Below are positions 1-7,825 of a stretch of DNA of 64,000 nt, piece after piece. The number at the start of each line of letters is the position of its first letter. The first letter of the stretch is position 1. Below the pieces are notes generated by a model. That model was not told where the DNA came from, ran no database searches, and saw only the letters and a program-made list of their open reading frames with translations. The translations under genes and the position numbers were made by a program. Origin of the DNA: Pseudarthrobacter sp. NamE5 (GTDB lineage: Bacteria; Actinomycetota; Actinomycetes; Actinomycetales; Micrococcaceae); the NCBI RefSeq assembly GCF_005796225.1, contig NZ_VAHO01000009.1:1-64000 (forward strand). Direction: 5' to 3'.

Positions 1-182
1 GCGTCCGGCGCCACAGGCACAGAATCGAGCATCCCAAGAACCCCAGCCACCGAAGGGACCCCGGCAACAGAAGGCAGATCCTCCACGAGCGCGGCGCCGA
101 CAACAGCACGGACACCGGCAACCGGACGGACCTCATCACCCCAGTCCACAGCTGCCGCCACCGCTTCCCCAAACGTCTCCAT
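1..182 (-). CDS. N-terminus of an unidentified protein, possibly DUF222/HNH type (cut by left edge)
   Basis: An uninterrupted reading frame runs off the left edge from an ATG at 182. It is preceded by a GGAAG element about nine bases upstream. About 60 residues are visible, starting METFGEAVAAAVDW and rich in Val, Ala and Gly, with no transmembrane segment. The start resembles the variable N-terminus of the DUF222/HNH endonuclease proteins that are abundant in Arthrobacter, but the diagnostic domains would lie outside the window. The assignment is only a resemblance, and the frame could also be fortuitous in this GC-rich DNA. The 175 bases between it and the GH42 gene end carry several GGCGCC repeats and no other gene. 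Confidence 0.35.
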   Translation of the reverse strand, partial: METFGEAVAAAVDWGDEVRPVAGVRAVVGAALVEDLPSVAGVPSVAGVLGMLDSVPVAPD

Positions 183-357
183 ACACAAAGTCTTCCAGCA
201 GAGCCAGAGAAAAACCGGCGCCACCGACGCTATGTGGATAACGGCAACCAAGGCGCCTGCACAATGCCAAGGAGGCGCCGCCGTCGTCCTCCAGGCAGGC
301 AGGGGAGGCGCCGCCGCCCAGCCAAAAGAGCGAGCAGCGGCGCCACCGAGGCAGGCG

Positions 358-2373
358 TCAGTCTTCTTCGATTACCGCGACTCCGCCAGCAGGAACCGTG
401 CCGTTAAACCGCTCCCCGGAGAGCAGGTCGGTCCCGGCGGCCTGGACGGAAGAGTCAGAGCGGTTGTGGTTGATGGCGAACAGGAAGTTCCGCCCGTCGG
501 CCAGGCGGCGGCGGGTCAGCTCCACACCGGGATCTGCCACAGCAACAGGGGCAACGCCGGACTCACCAAGGAGCTGGTCCACAACTGACTCGATACCGTT
601 CGAATCGGGGAACGTCGCTAGGTACCACGCGGCCCCGCTCCCCACGGGACGTCGGGTCAGGGACGGCACGCCTTCCAGAGGGTACTCGGTGAATGTCTGC
701 AGGGTTTCAGCACCGTCGAGGTGGACGTGCTCGCTCCAGATGGAGGAAACGGTTCCGTCACTGAGCTTCAGCTGCGAGCCGGCCAACAGGGGATGGAATT
801 CCTCGACCCGCACCCCCAGGAGTTCGCGGAACGCGCCCGGGTAGCCGCCAAGCCGCACGTGGTCCTTCTCGTCGACGATGCCGCTGAAGTAGGTGATCAG
901 TACGGTGGCGCCGGCGGCAGCCGCGGCAGCAATGTTTGCCGCAGCTTCATCCGTGACGGAGTAGAGCGTGCAGACGAGGACAAGGTCGTAGCCCTCCAGG
1001 GTGGCGGAGGGGTGGACCATATCCACGGAGACACCCCGCAGGAACAGCGAGCGGTGGAAGGCCCGCAGGAGGTCCAGGTAGCGCACGTCGATGCTCGGCT
1101 TGGAGTCGATCTCACTGGCCCACCACGCCTCGTGGTCGAACACGATGGCCACCCGGGATTCCACCCGCGAGCCCCGCACCGGCTCCAGAAGCTTCAGCGC
1201 GGCCCCCAGGTCCACCACTTCGCGCCACACCCGGGTCAACCGTCCGCCATGCGGCACCATCGCTGAGTGGAACTTCTCGGAACCGGCGAAGCTCTGCCGC
1301 CATTGGAAGAACATCACGGCGTCCGCGCCGCGGCCCACATGGGCCAGCGAGTTGCGCAGCATTTCGCCGGGCATCTTGGGCTGGTTGCGCGGCTGCCAGT
1401 TGACGGCCGACGTCGAATGTTCCATCAGGATCCACGGGTCGCCTCCCGCGATGCCACGGGTTAGGTCCGCGCTGAACGCGAGCTCGACGTGGCGTTCGGG
1501 GTCTGCGGCCACGAGGTAGTGGTCGTTGGCGATGACATCCAGGTCTTTAGCCCAGCTGAAGTAGTCCATGGCTTTAGTGGCGCTGGAGGCCATCAGGTTA
1601 GTGGTGCAGGGGACAGCCGGGGTAACTTCGCGCAGAACTGCAACGAGCTCGCGGTAGTAGTCCATCAGAAGCCAGGAGTTGAAGCGCTGGAAGTCCAGCT
1701 GCTGGCCCGGGTTGAGGGTGGACGGGGCAACGCCGGGCGGGAGGATCTCCTCGAAGGAGCCGTAGTTCTGGGACCAGAAGGCCGTGCCCCAGGATGCGTT
1801 GAGCGCGTCAGTATTCCCGTATCGGCGCTCCAGCCACTCGCGGAAAGCGGCAGCATCCTCCTCTCCGTAGAACTCGGAGACGTGGCAGCCCAGTTCGTTG
1901 TCCACGTGCCACAGGGCCAGTGCCGGGTGGTCCTTGTACCGTTCCGCCAGCATCCGGGTAATGCCCTTTGCGTACCGCCGGTAGACGGCCGACGACGGCG
2001 TGTAGTGCCGCCGCGAGCCCGGTCCCAGCACGGTCCCGTCAGCAGTGACGGGCAGGATCTCCGGGTGCTTGCGCACCAGCCAGGCGGGCGGGGCCGCAGT
2101 TGCCGTGGCCAGGGCTACCTTGACGCCGATGCTGTGGAGGTTGTCCATGACCTCGTCGAGCCAGCCGAAGTCGTACTGTCCCTCAGCAGGCTCCAGGAGC
2201 GCCCAGGAGAAGATGCCGACACTGAGGAAGTTCACACCTGCTTCCTGCATCAGCTCCAGGTCCTCCAGCCTCACGCTTACGGGCCATTGCTCCGGGTTGT
2301 AGTCACCGCCGAACGCGATGCCCTCGATGTTGTTCCAAACGCTGGCCGGGATGGAGCTTGCCTGCTTGGTCAT
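358..2373 (-). CDS. Beta-galactosidase, glycoside hydrolase family 42
   Basis: This 671-residue protein matches the usual GH42 length. The N-terminal TIM barrel opens with FGGDYNPEQW near residue 21. The predicted general acid is Glu160 in WHVDNELG and the predicted nucleophile is Glu318 in LMEHSTS. A trimerisation (42M) domain follows around residues 400-600, then a small C-terminal domain. No signal peptide is seen, so it should act in the cytoplasm on imported beta-galactosides. The ATG at 2373 is chosen because AAAGGAG lies at the right spacing; an upstream ATG at 2448 would run through operator sequence. It is divergent from an ABC importer and shares its control region. In this context it probably removes galactose from galactan side chains of rhamnogalacturonan I (inference). 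Confidence 0.93.
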   Translation of the reverse strand: MTKQASSIPASVWNNIEGIAFGGDYNPEQWPVSVRLEDLELMQEAGVNFLSVGIFSWALLEPAEGQYDFGWLDEVMDNLHSIGVKVALATATAAPPAWLVRKHPEILPVTADGTVLGPGSRRHYTPSSAVYRRYAKGITRMLAERYKDHPALALWHVDNELGCHVSEFYGEEDAAAFREWLERRYGNTDALNASWGTAFWSQNYGSFEEILPPGVAPSTLNPGQQLDFQRFNSWLLMDYYRELVAVLREVTPAVPCTTNLMASSATKAMDYFSWAKDLDVIANDHYLVAADPERHVELAFSADLTRGIAGGDPWILMEHSTSAVNWQPRNQPKMPGEMLRNSLAHVGRGADAVMFFQWRQSFAGSEKFHSAMVPHGGRLTRVWREVVDLGAALKLLEPVRGSRVESRVAIVFDHEAWWASEIDSKPSIDVRYLDLLRAFHRSLFLRGVSVDMVHPSATLEGYDLVLVCTLYSVTDEAAANIAAAAAAGATVLITYFSGIVDEKDHVRLGGYPGAFRELLGVRVEEFHPLLAGSQLKLSDGTVSSIWSEHVHLDGAETLQTFTEYPLEGVPSLTRRPVGSGAAWYLATFPDSNGIESVVDQLLGESGVAPVAVADPGVELTRRRLADGRNFLFAINHNRSDSSVQAAGTDLLSGERFNGTVPAGGVAVIEED

Positions 2374-2423
2374 GGGACTCCTTTGTCTGCTGGGACGATG
2401 GTGGCGAACCGAAAACCAGGTGA

Positions 2424-2439
2424 TTGGAAAACGCTTGCC
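2424..2439. promoter_or_regulatory. LacI-type operator, class TTGGAAARCGYTTGCY
   Basis: The sequence TTGGAAAACGCTTGCC is an imperfect palindrome centred on CG, typical of LacI-family operators. A near-identical inverted copy lies at 13851-13866 before the oxidoreductase-GH78 operon. It overlaps the proposed -35 of the importer promoter. The cognate regulator is not identified. Confidence 0.6.
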
Positions 2440-2463
2440 CATTTGCACGAATGGGGATATTGT
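2435..2463 (+). promoter_or_regulatory. Candidate promoter of the first ABC importer operon
   Basis: TTGCCC at 2435-2440 and TATTGT at 2458-2463 are separated by 17 bases. The -35 is covered by one LacI-type operator (2424-2439) and the -10 by another (2461-2472), the layout expected for repression. Confidence 0.5.
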
Positions 2464-2472
2464 ATCGTTTCA
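2461..2472. promoter_or_regulatory. LacI-type operator, class TGWAWCGWWTCA
   Basis: TGTATCGTTTCA matches the element found at 13906, 14791, 22614 and 22627. The pair at 22614-22638 sits directly beside the lacI-family gene at 21495-22517, so that regulator is the likely binder (inference). Confidence 0.6.
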
Positions 2473-2548
2473 GAAGCCGTGTAAGCCAGCTCACTACTCG
2501 CGTTGTAGAAGAGAAAAGGGATTGCACACATTGAGCAAGGAGGCTCCC

Positions 2549-3838
2549 GTGATCAACAGAAGGCATTTCCTCACCACCGTCGCAGTCGGCACCGCATCTG
2601 CCGCAGCCCTGGCGGCGTGCGGAACCGGATCCAGCAGCGCCGGGAAGACCGGTTCCGCTGAAAACCCCGTCACCATCAACTACACCTGGTGGGGCAATGA
2701 CGACCGCGCCGAGCGTACCCGCAAGGCCATTGCGCTGTTCGAGTCCAAGAACCCGGACGTCAAGGTCAATGGCAACTTCACCGACTTCGCCGGCTACTGG
2801 CAGAAGCGCGCCACCGAAGCAGCCGGCGGCGGTCTGCCGGACGTCATGCAGTGGGACCTCTCCTACCTGCGCGACTACGGCCAGCGCAACCAGCTCCTGG
2901 ACCTGGGCACCGTCAACATCAACACCGATGCGTTCGAGAAATCCCTCCTGCCGTCGGGCCAGATCAAGGGCAAGACCTACGGCATCCCCACCAGCACCAA
3001 CGCGTTCGCGGTCTACTACGACCCCGCCAAGCTGGCCTCACTCGGCATCGCCGAGCCGACCGGCAAGTGGACCTATGACGAGTACAACGCTTTCCTGACG
3101 GAGGTAGGCACCAAGAGCAATGGTGCCCTCTTCGGCGGCACCGATTACACCGGCGTCTGGTGGATGTTCAACATCTGGCTGCGCCAGAACAACATCGAGG
3201 CCTTTACCGAGGACGGCAAGCTCGGCTTCACCAAGGATGACCTGAAGAAGTGGTGGAACCAGACGGCGGCCCTGCGCGGCACCCCGGCCATCATCTCTGA
3301 AGAGCGCGTCACCCAGCTGGCGCCCAAGTCGCCGTTCGGTTCCAACGTCACCGCCACCGAAGTCACCTGGGATAACTTCATGGCCGGCTACCTCGCCGAC
3401 AGCGGCGCCAAGGAGCTCAAGCTGGTTCCGGTTCCCTCCGACGATCCGGACAACCTGGGCCTGTTCCTGAAACCGTCGATGCTGATGGTGGCCAGCGCCA
3501 AGACGCAGTACAAGGACGCTGCCGCCCGCTTCATCGACTTCATGGTCAATGACCCCGAGGTGGGACAGATCTTCAAGACCTCCCGTGGCGTACCGGCCTC
3601 CAAGACCCAGCGCGACGGCACCACCTTCGAGGGTACCGACAAGCTCGTGGTGGACTACGAGAAGTCCATCGAGCAGTACCTCAAGGACGCACCCGAGCCG
3701 CCCATCGTCGGCTTCGGCACCCTGGAGGCCTCCTTCAAGCGCATCGCCTCGGACCTGAACTACGGCAAGCTGGACATCAACGCCGCCACGGATGCCTGGT
3801 TCAAGGAAGCCGAAGACCTCATCAAGCAGAACGCCTAA
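2549..3838 (+). CDS. Sugar ABC transporter substrate-binding lipoprotein (SBP1)
   Basis: This is a 429-residue family 1 extracellular solute-binding protein. It begins with a twin-arginine-like signal (INRRHFLTT) and a lipobox ending LAAC around residue 24, so it should be a membrane-anchored lipoprotein. The mature part starts with the VTINYTWWG strand typical of oligosaccharide binders. The GTG at 2549 is chosen because AAGGAGG sits five bases upstream and the signal peptide then starts correctly. Two permeases follow, completing an importer with no ATPase in the window, so a shared MsiK-type ATPase is likely. The second binding protein at 7826 is clearly related to it. The substrate is probably an oligosaccharide released from rhamnogalacturonan or galactan (inference). 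Confidence 0.9.
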   Translation: MINRRHFLTTVAVGTASAAALAACGTGSSSAGKTGSAENPVTINYTWWGNDDRAERTRKAIALFESKNPDVKVNGNFTDFAGYWQKRATEAAGGGLPDVMQWDLSYLRDYGQRNQLLDLGTVNINTDAFEKSLLPSGQIKGKTYGIPTSTNAFAVYYDPAKLASLGIAEPTGKWTYDEYNAFLTEVGTKSNGALFGGTDYTGVWWMFNIWLRQNNIEAFTEDGKLGFTKDDLKKWWNQTAALRGTPAIISEERVTQLAPKSPFGSNVTATEVTWDNFMAGYLADSGAKELKLVPVPSDDPDNLGLFLKPSMLMVASAKTQYKDAAARFIDFMVNDPEVGQIFKTSRGVPASKTQRDGTTFEGTDKLVVDYEKSIEQYLKDAPEPPIVGFGTLEASFKRIASDLNYGKLDINAATDAWFKEAEDLIKQNA

Positions 3839-3871
3839 ATTCCAGGCGCCCAAGACTGACGGATTGAACTC

Positions 3872-4825
3872 GTGACTCAAAGCCCAACACTGAGCAGGCG
3901 TTCGACGACGTCCGCCCCGGCTCCGCTTCGCAAGTCGAAGCGGAGCGGGGCGGATGCCCGCGCCGGCTACACCTTCCTGCTGCCCTGGCTGCTGGGATTC
4001 ATTGCCCTCACTGTTGGGCCCATGATTTCCTCGCTCTACCTGTCCTTCACCAACTACAACCTGTTCGAGGCGCCCAAATGGATCGGCTTCGACAACTACA
4101 CCACCCTGTTCCAGGACGAGCGGTTCCTGCAGTCGGTAGGCGTGACCGTGAACTACGTAATTTTCGGCACCCCGCTGAAGCTCGCAGCCGCACTGGCCGT
4201 GGCGATGCTGCTCAACAGCAAACGGCGCGGGCAGGGTTTCTACCGGTCCGCGTTCTACGCACCGTCCCTGATCGGCGCCTCGGTGTCGATCGCGATCGTG
4301 TGGAAGGCCATGTTCGGCGATAACGGTCCCGTGGACCAGGGCCTGTCCATCTTCGGGATCAACCTGGGCGGCTGGGTGGGCAACCCGGCCATGACCATGC
4401 CGATGTTCATCCTCCTGACGGTATGGCAGTTCGGCGCCCCGATGGTGATCTTCCTCGCCGGCCTCAAGCAAATCCCCAACGAGCTCTACGAAGCGGCGTC
4501 CATGGACGGTGCCGGCCCGGTGCGGAAGTTCTTCAACATCACCTGGCCCATGCTTTCGCCGGTGATCTTCTTCAACCTGCTGATGGAAACGATCCACGCG
4601 TTCCAGATCTTCGCCTCGGCCTACATCATCTCGAACGGTGAAGGCGGCCCGGCCGGCTCCACTCTCTTCTACACCCTCTACCTGTACCTGCGGGGCTTCA
4701 GCGATTTCCGGATGGGCTACGCCTCGGCCATGGCCTGGCTGCTGGTGATCGTGGTGGGAATCATCACCCTGATCTTCTTCCGCACGTCCAAGTCCTGGGT
4801 CCACTACAGCGGTGATTCACGATGA
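3872..4825 (+). CDS. Sugar ABC transporter permease (MalF-like)
   Basis: This 317-residue inner-membrane permease has about six transmembrane helices. The binding-protein-dependent transport EAA loop is visible in the form EAASMDGAG near residues 207-215. It starts with GTG at 3872, 33 bases after the SBP1 gene, and overlaps the next permease by ATGA. The first 30 residues are a basic, Ser/Thr/Pro-rich cytoplasmic tail, and their codons form a long RNA hairpin at 3911-3954. It forms the transmembrane channel with the following permease. Confidence 0.9.
   Translation: MTQSPTLSRRSTTSAPAPLRKSKRSGADARAGYTFLLPWLLGFIALTVGPMISSLYLSFTNYNLFEAPKWIGFDNYTTLFQDERFLQSVGVTVNYVIFGTPLKLAAALAVAMLLNSKRRGQGFYRSAFYAPSLIGASVSIAIVWKAMFGDNGPVDQGLSIFGINLGGWVGNPAMTMPMFILLTVWQFGAPMVIFLAGLKQIPNELYEAASMDGAGPVRKFFNITWPMLSPVIFFNLLMETIHAFQIFASAYIISNGEGGPAGSTLFYTLYLYLRGFSDFRMGYASAMAWLLVIVVGIITLIFFRTSKSWVHYSGDSR
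3911..3954 (+). repeat. Long inverted repeat inside the start of a permease gene
   Basis: Arms at 3911-3930 and 3936-3954 are complementary over 19 pairs with one bulged G and a five-base loop CAAGT. In RNA this would be a very stable hairpin 73 bases after the SBP1 stop codon. Such structures between binding-protein and permease genes can stabilise the upstream message or damp downstream expression. Here it lies within codons rather than in a spacer. Confidence 0.7.
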
Positions 4826-5739
4826 CAACAATGGCAACCCCCACCCAGTCTGCACCGGACGCGCCGGCGCCGCACTACAACCCCAAGTCCGAATCGGCAG
4901 GGGCCAAGCGCGCCAAGAGCACCTTCTTCCACATGGTGGCCCTGGCACTGACCGCCGTGGTCCTGTACCCGGGCCTGTGGATGATCGCCTCGGCGTTCAA
5001 GCCGAACTCGGAGATCGGCGGCGCGAACACCTCGCTGTGGTCCAGCAACTTCAGCATGGACAACTTCGTCACCGCCATGGAGGGCATCGGGGGGGTGTCC
5101 ACTCTGCAGTTCTTCACCAACTCGCTGGTCCTGGCCATCGGCGCGGTGGTGGGCACCGTCCTCTCCGCGTCCGTCTCGGCCTACGCGTTCGCAAGGATCA
5201 ATTTTCCTGGCCGCGGGCTGTTTTTCGGCATGATGATCGCCACCCTGCTCCTGCCGTTCCACGTGGTGATCATTCCGCAGTACATCGTGTTCCAGCAGCT
5301 GGGCCTGGTGGATACCTACATCCCGCTGCTGATCGGCAAGTTCCTGGCCGCTGACGCGTTCTTCGTGTTCCTCATGGTCCAGTTCATGCGCGGCCTGCCC
5401 GCGGAACTGGACGAGGCGGCACGGATCGACGGCGCCGGACATGCCCGCATCTTCGGGTCCATCATGCTGCCGCTGATGAAGCCGGCCCTGATCTCCACCT
5501 CGATCTTCTCCTTCATCTGGAGCTGGAACGACTTCCTGGGCCCGCTGCTGTACCTGAACACCCCGGACAAGTACCCGCTGCCGCTGGCCCTGCGGCTCTT
5601 CGTGGACCAGACCCAGTCCTCGGACTACGGCGCGATGATCGCGATGTCGGTCCTGGCTTTGCTGCCGGTGCTGATCTTCTTCCTGATCTTCCAGCGGTAC
5701 ATTGTTGAAGGCGTTTCCACCCAGGGCCTCAAGGGCTAA
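4822..5739 (+). CDS. Sugar ABC transporter permease (MalG-like)
   Basis: This 305-residue permease has six predicted transmembrane helices. The EAA loop signature reads DEAARIDGAG around residues 197-206. Its ATG overlaps the stop codon of the preceding permease (ATGA), which indicates translational coupling. A hydrophilic tail of about 30 residues precedes the first helix. With the upstream permease and SBP1 it forms a CUT1-type carbohydrate importer. Confidence 0.92.
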   Translation: MTTMATPTQSAPDAPAPHYNPKSESAGAKRAKSTFFHMVALALTAVVLYPGLWMIASAFKPNSEIGGANTSLWSSNFSMDNFVTAMEGIGGVSTLQFFTNSLVLAIGAVVGTVLSASVSAYAFARINFPGRGLFFGMMIATLLLPFHVVIIPQYIVFQQLGLVDTYIPLLIGKFLAADAFFVFLMVQFMRGLPAELDEAARIDGAGHARIFGSIMLPLMKPALISTSIFSFIWSWNDFLGPLLYLNTPDKYPLPLALRLFVDQTQSSDYGAMIAMSVLALLPVLIFFLIFQRYIVEGVSTQGLKG

Positions 5740-5758
5740 CGGAAGAGCGAGACAGAAT

Positions 5759-6388
5759 ATGACCGTCATGGACAGCACCACACCCGCCCCCAACCACCAC
5801 GAACCCGTCCCGGTGAACCGTTTCGCGCTGTTCTCTGAGACTCTCCTGGCCGGGGTGCTGGTGCTGGTGCTGTCCCTTCCGCTGGTGACGATCCCCGCCG
5901 CGTATGCGGCGGGGATCACACATCTGGAACGGCACCTTTCCGGCCGGGATGATTCCGTCCGCGGCCTCTGGGGCCTCTTCAAGGCTGCGCTGCCCGGCAG
6001 CTGGAAGCTTGGACTCGCGACGGCGGCGGCCGCCGTCGTGATTGTCCTGAACCTTTTGCTCGCATGGGCAGGGCAGCTTCCCGGCCGGGAGATAGTGCTG
6101 CCGTCCACCTTGATCCTCGCCGCCTGCGGGGCCATTCTCCTGCTGCGGACCTCCTCTGCCTGGTCTGTCCTCACCGGCGTTACGGCCGATGCAAGAGCAA
6201 CCTGGCGCTCCGCCCTGGAGACGGGGCAGGCGCTGTCAGTGAAGGATTGGACCGGTTCGCTCCTGCTCGCGGCCGCACTGTTCGGGGCTGTGGTGTTCGT
6301 CTGGATGCTCGTCGCCCTCTTCGTAGTGGTCCCCGGCACCCTCATCCTCGCGGCAGCGGCAGTCAAGATGCGCTCCACCCGCTCCTGA
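5759..6388 (+). CDS. YesL-like DUF624 membrane protein
   Basis: This is a 209-residue membrane protein with about five hydrophobic segments. It starts in the DUF624 manner with RFALFSETLLAGVLVL and LVTIPAAYAAGI. DUF624 proteins such as Bacillus subtilis YesL accompany CUT1 oligosaccharide importers in pectin and rhamnogalacturonan loci, but their biochemical role is unknown. ATG 5759 follows a GGAAGAG-like element. The gene is co-directional with the importer, 19 bases after the last permease, so it is very probably in the same operon. A second DUF624 gene lies at 14038, before the other importer of the island. Confidence 0.85.
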   Translation: MTVMDSTTPAPNHHEPVPVNRFALFSETLLAGVLVLVLSLPLVTIPAAYAAGITHLERHLSGRDDSVRGLWGLFKAALPGSWKLGLATAAAAVVIVLNLLLAWAGQLPGREIVLPSTLILAACGAILLLRTSSAWSVLTGVTADARATWRSALETGQALSVKDWTGSLLLAAALFGAVVFVWMLVALFVVVPGTLILAAAAVKMRSTRS

Positions 6389-6466
6389 CACACCAAAAGC
6401 GTCCGAGGTACCACCGGCGCCATGTAATCGTCTGGTGCTGCCCGCCACTACCGAGTTGAGTCCCAC

Positions 6467-7738
6467 GTGTCTTCCGACCGCCAGCGTTCCCAGCAGTCCC
6501 TCCACAAGCCAAAAAACCAGCCCACCTGGTATCAGCCCCTGACACAGCGCAACTACCGGATTTTCCTGGCAATGGTGTTCACCGGCAGCGTGGGGGTGTG
6601 GATGCAGCGCCTGGCCCAGGACTGGCTGGTGCTGCAGCTCACCGGCAGCCCTGCGGCGGTGGGCGTCGCCGTAGCACTGCAGTTCCTCCCGATGCTGATT
6701 GTGGGTCCGCTCAGCGGCCTGCTCGTGGACATGTTCCCCAAGCGCCGCATCATGCTCGCCTGCCAGGCCGTCATTGCCCTCCTGGCGATTGGTCTCGCCG
6801 CCTGGGCCGCAAGCGGAACCATCACCGTTTGGGCCGTTTATGCCAGTTGCGTTGCACTGGGCGTAACGTCAGCCATCAACCAGCCCGCAACCCAGGTCTT
6901 CGTCAACGAGGTAGTGGGTGACGCAGCCCTCCGGCCCGCCATAGGCCTGAACAACGCCATTGGACAGCTGGGCGCGATGGCGGGTCCGGCGGTGGCTGGA
7001 GTGGTCATCGCCCAGGCAGGATCGGCCGCCGCCTTTGCCGCAAACTCATTCCTGTGCCTGCTGGTGCTGAGCATGATCGCCGCGATCCGGCCGGCCGAGC
7101 TGCACCCCAGTGCCCCCGCCGGACGGGGGCGCGGGCAGCTGCTGGCCGGTTTCAGCTATGTGCGCGACAGGCCGCGGCTGCTGCTCATCATCCTGCTGGC
7201 TGGACTCCTCGGCGCCTTCGGCATGAACGGGCCCGTGGTCCTGGCGGCCTTCGCCGAGCGCGTGTGGCACAACGGCGTTGAGGGCTTTGGCCTGTTCAAT
7301 ACCGTCAGCGCGGTGGGCGCCCTGGCCGGCGCACTCCTCGCCGCCCGCCTCAAGAATATGGGGCGCAAAGGCATCGTGGCCGCTGCCGCCCTCTTCGGCC
7401 TGTCCCAGCTCGTCGCGGCGCTGATGCCGAACCTGGTGCTGTTCGTGGCCATGCTGGTGGTGGTGGGCCTGATGACCCTCCTTTTCCTCACGAGCGCGGC
7501 CACCGCCGTGCAGCTCGAAGCCGGCCCGGAGATCCGCGGCCGTGTGATGGCCCTGTACCTTCCCCTGCTGCTGGGCGGGCACGCGCTGGGTGGACTGCTG
7601 GCAGGCTGGCTTACGGAACAGTTTGGCGTGCGCGCAGGGCTGGTGGTCACGGGCGGGCTGGGCATGCTCTCGGCCCTGGTCATCGGCCTGCTGCTGTGGT
7701 GGCACGGCCGCCGCCGCACCCTTGCAGCCATAAGTTAG
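6467..7738 (+). CDS. MFS transporter, ENTS-like
   Basis: This 423-residue major facilitator has about 12 transmembrane helices. The sequence MQRLAQDWLVLQLTG and the basic loop PKRRIM between helices 2 and 3 are typical of the EntS-like branch, which often works as an exporter. It starts with GTG at 6467, 78 bases after the DUF624 gene, with only a weak ribosome binding site. It may be the last gene of the first importer operon. A role in exporting a sugar or other metabolite is a guess, since the sequence does not reveal the substrate. Confidence 0.8.
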   Translation: MSSDRQRSQQSLHKPKNQPTWYQPLTQRNYRIFLAMVFTGSVGVWMQRLAQDWLVLQLTGSPAAVGVAVALQFLPMLIVGPLSGLLVDMFPKRRIMLACQAVIALLAIGLAAWAASGTITVWAVYASCVALGVTSAINQPATQVFVNEVVGDAALRPAIGLNNAIGQLGAMAGPAVAGVVIAQAGSAAAFAANSFLCLLVLSMIAAIRPAELHPSAPAGRGRGQLLAGFSYVRDRPRLLLIILLAGLLGAFGMNGPVVLAAFAERVWHNGVEGFGLFNTVSAVGALAGALLAARLKNMGRKGIVAAAALFGLSQLVAALMPNLVLFVAMLVVVGLMTLLFLTSAATAVQLEAGPEIRGRVMALYLPLLLGGHALGGLLAGWLTEQFGVRAGLVVTGGLGMLSALVIGLLLWWHGRRRTLAAIS

Positions 7739-7743
7739 CACCC

Positions 7744-7788
7744 TTGACGTGTGTGCTGAGTCACACCTACGCTGTGGAAACCGGTTTC
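7744..7788 (+). promoter_or_regulatory. Promoter and palindromic operator before SBP2
   Basis: TTGACG (7744-7749) and TACGCT (7768-7773) are 18 bases apart. Immediately downstream, at 7777-7788, lies a perfect 12-base palindrome GAAACCGGTTTC, a classical LacI-family operator, placed where binding would block transcription. A related element GAAACCGATTAC is at 13961-13972. Confidence 0.65.
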
Positions 7789-7825
7789 TATTAGGTCTCA
7801 GCAAACCCGCGCCAAAGGACAAACA

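Noticed and set aside
183..357. Short plus-strand frame starting at 232 and GGCGCC repeats
   Set aside because: The frame runs into the antisense of the GH42 gene and has no ribosome binding site. The repeats are short and could be chance in GC-rich DNA.
3038..6423. Long antisense frames opposite the first ABC importer (for example 3038-4804 and 4804-6423, minus strand)
   Set aside because: They lie fully opposite well-conserved permease genes, are rich in His, Arg, Gly and Pro, and match no protein pattern. They are a side effect of GC-rich codon use.
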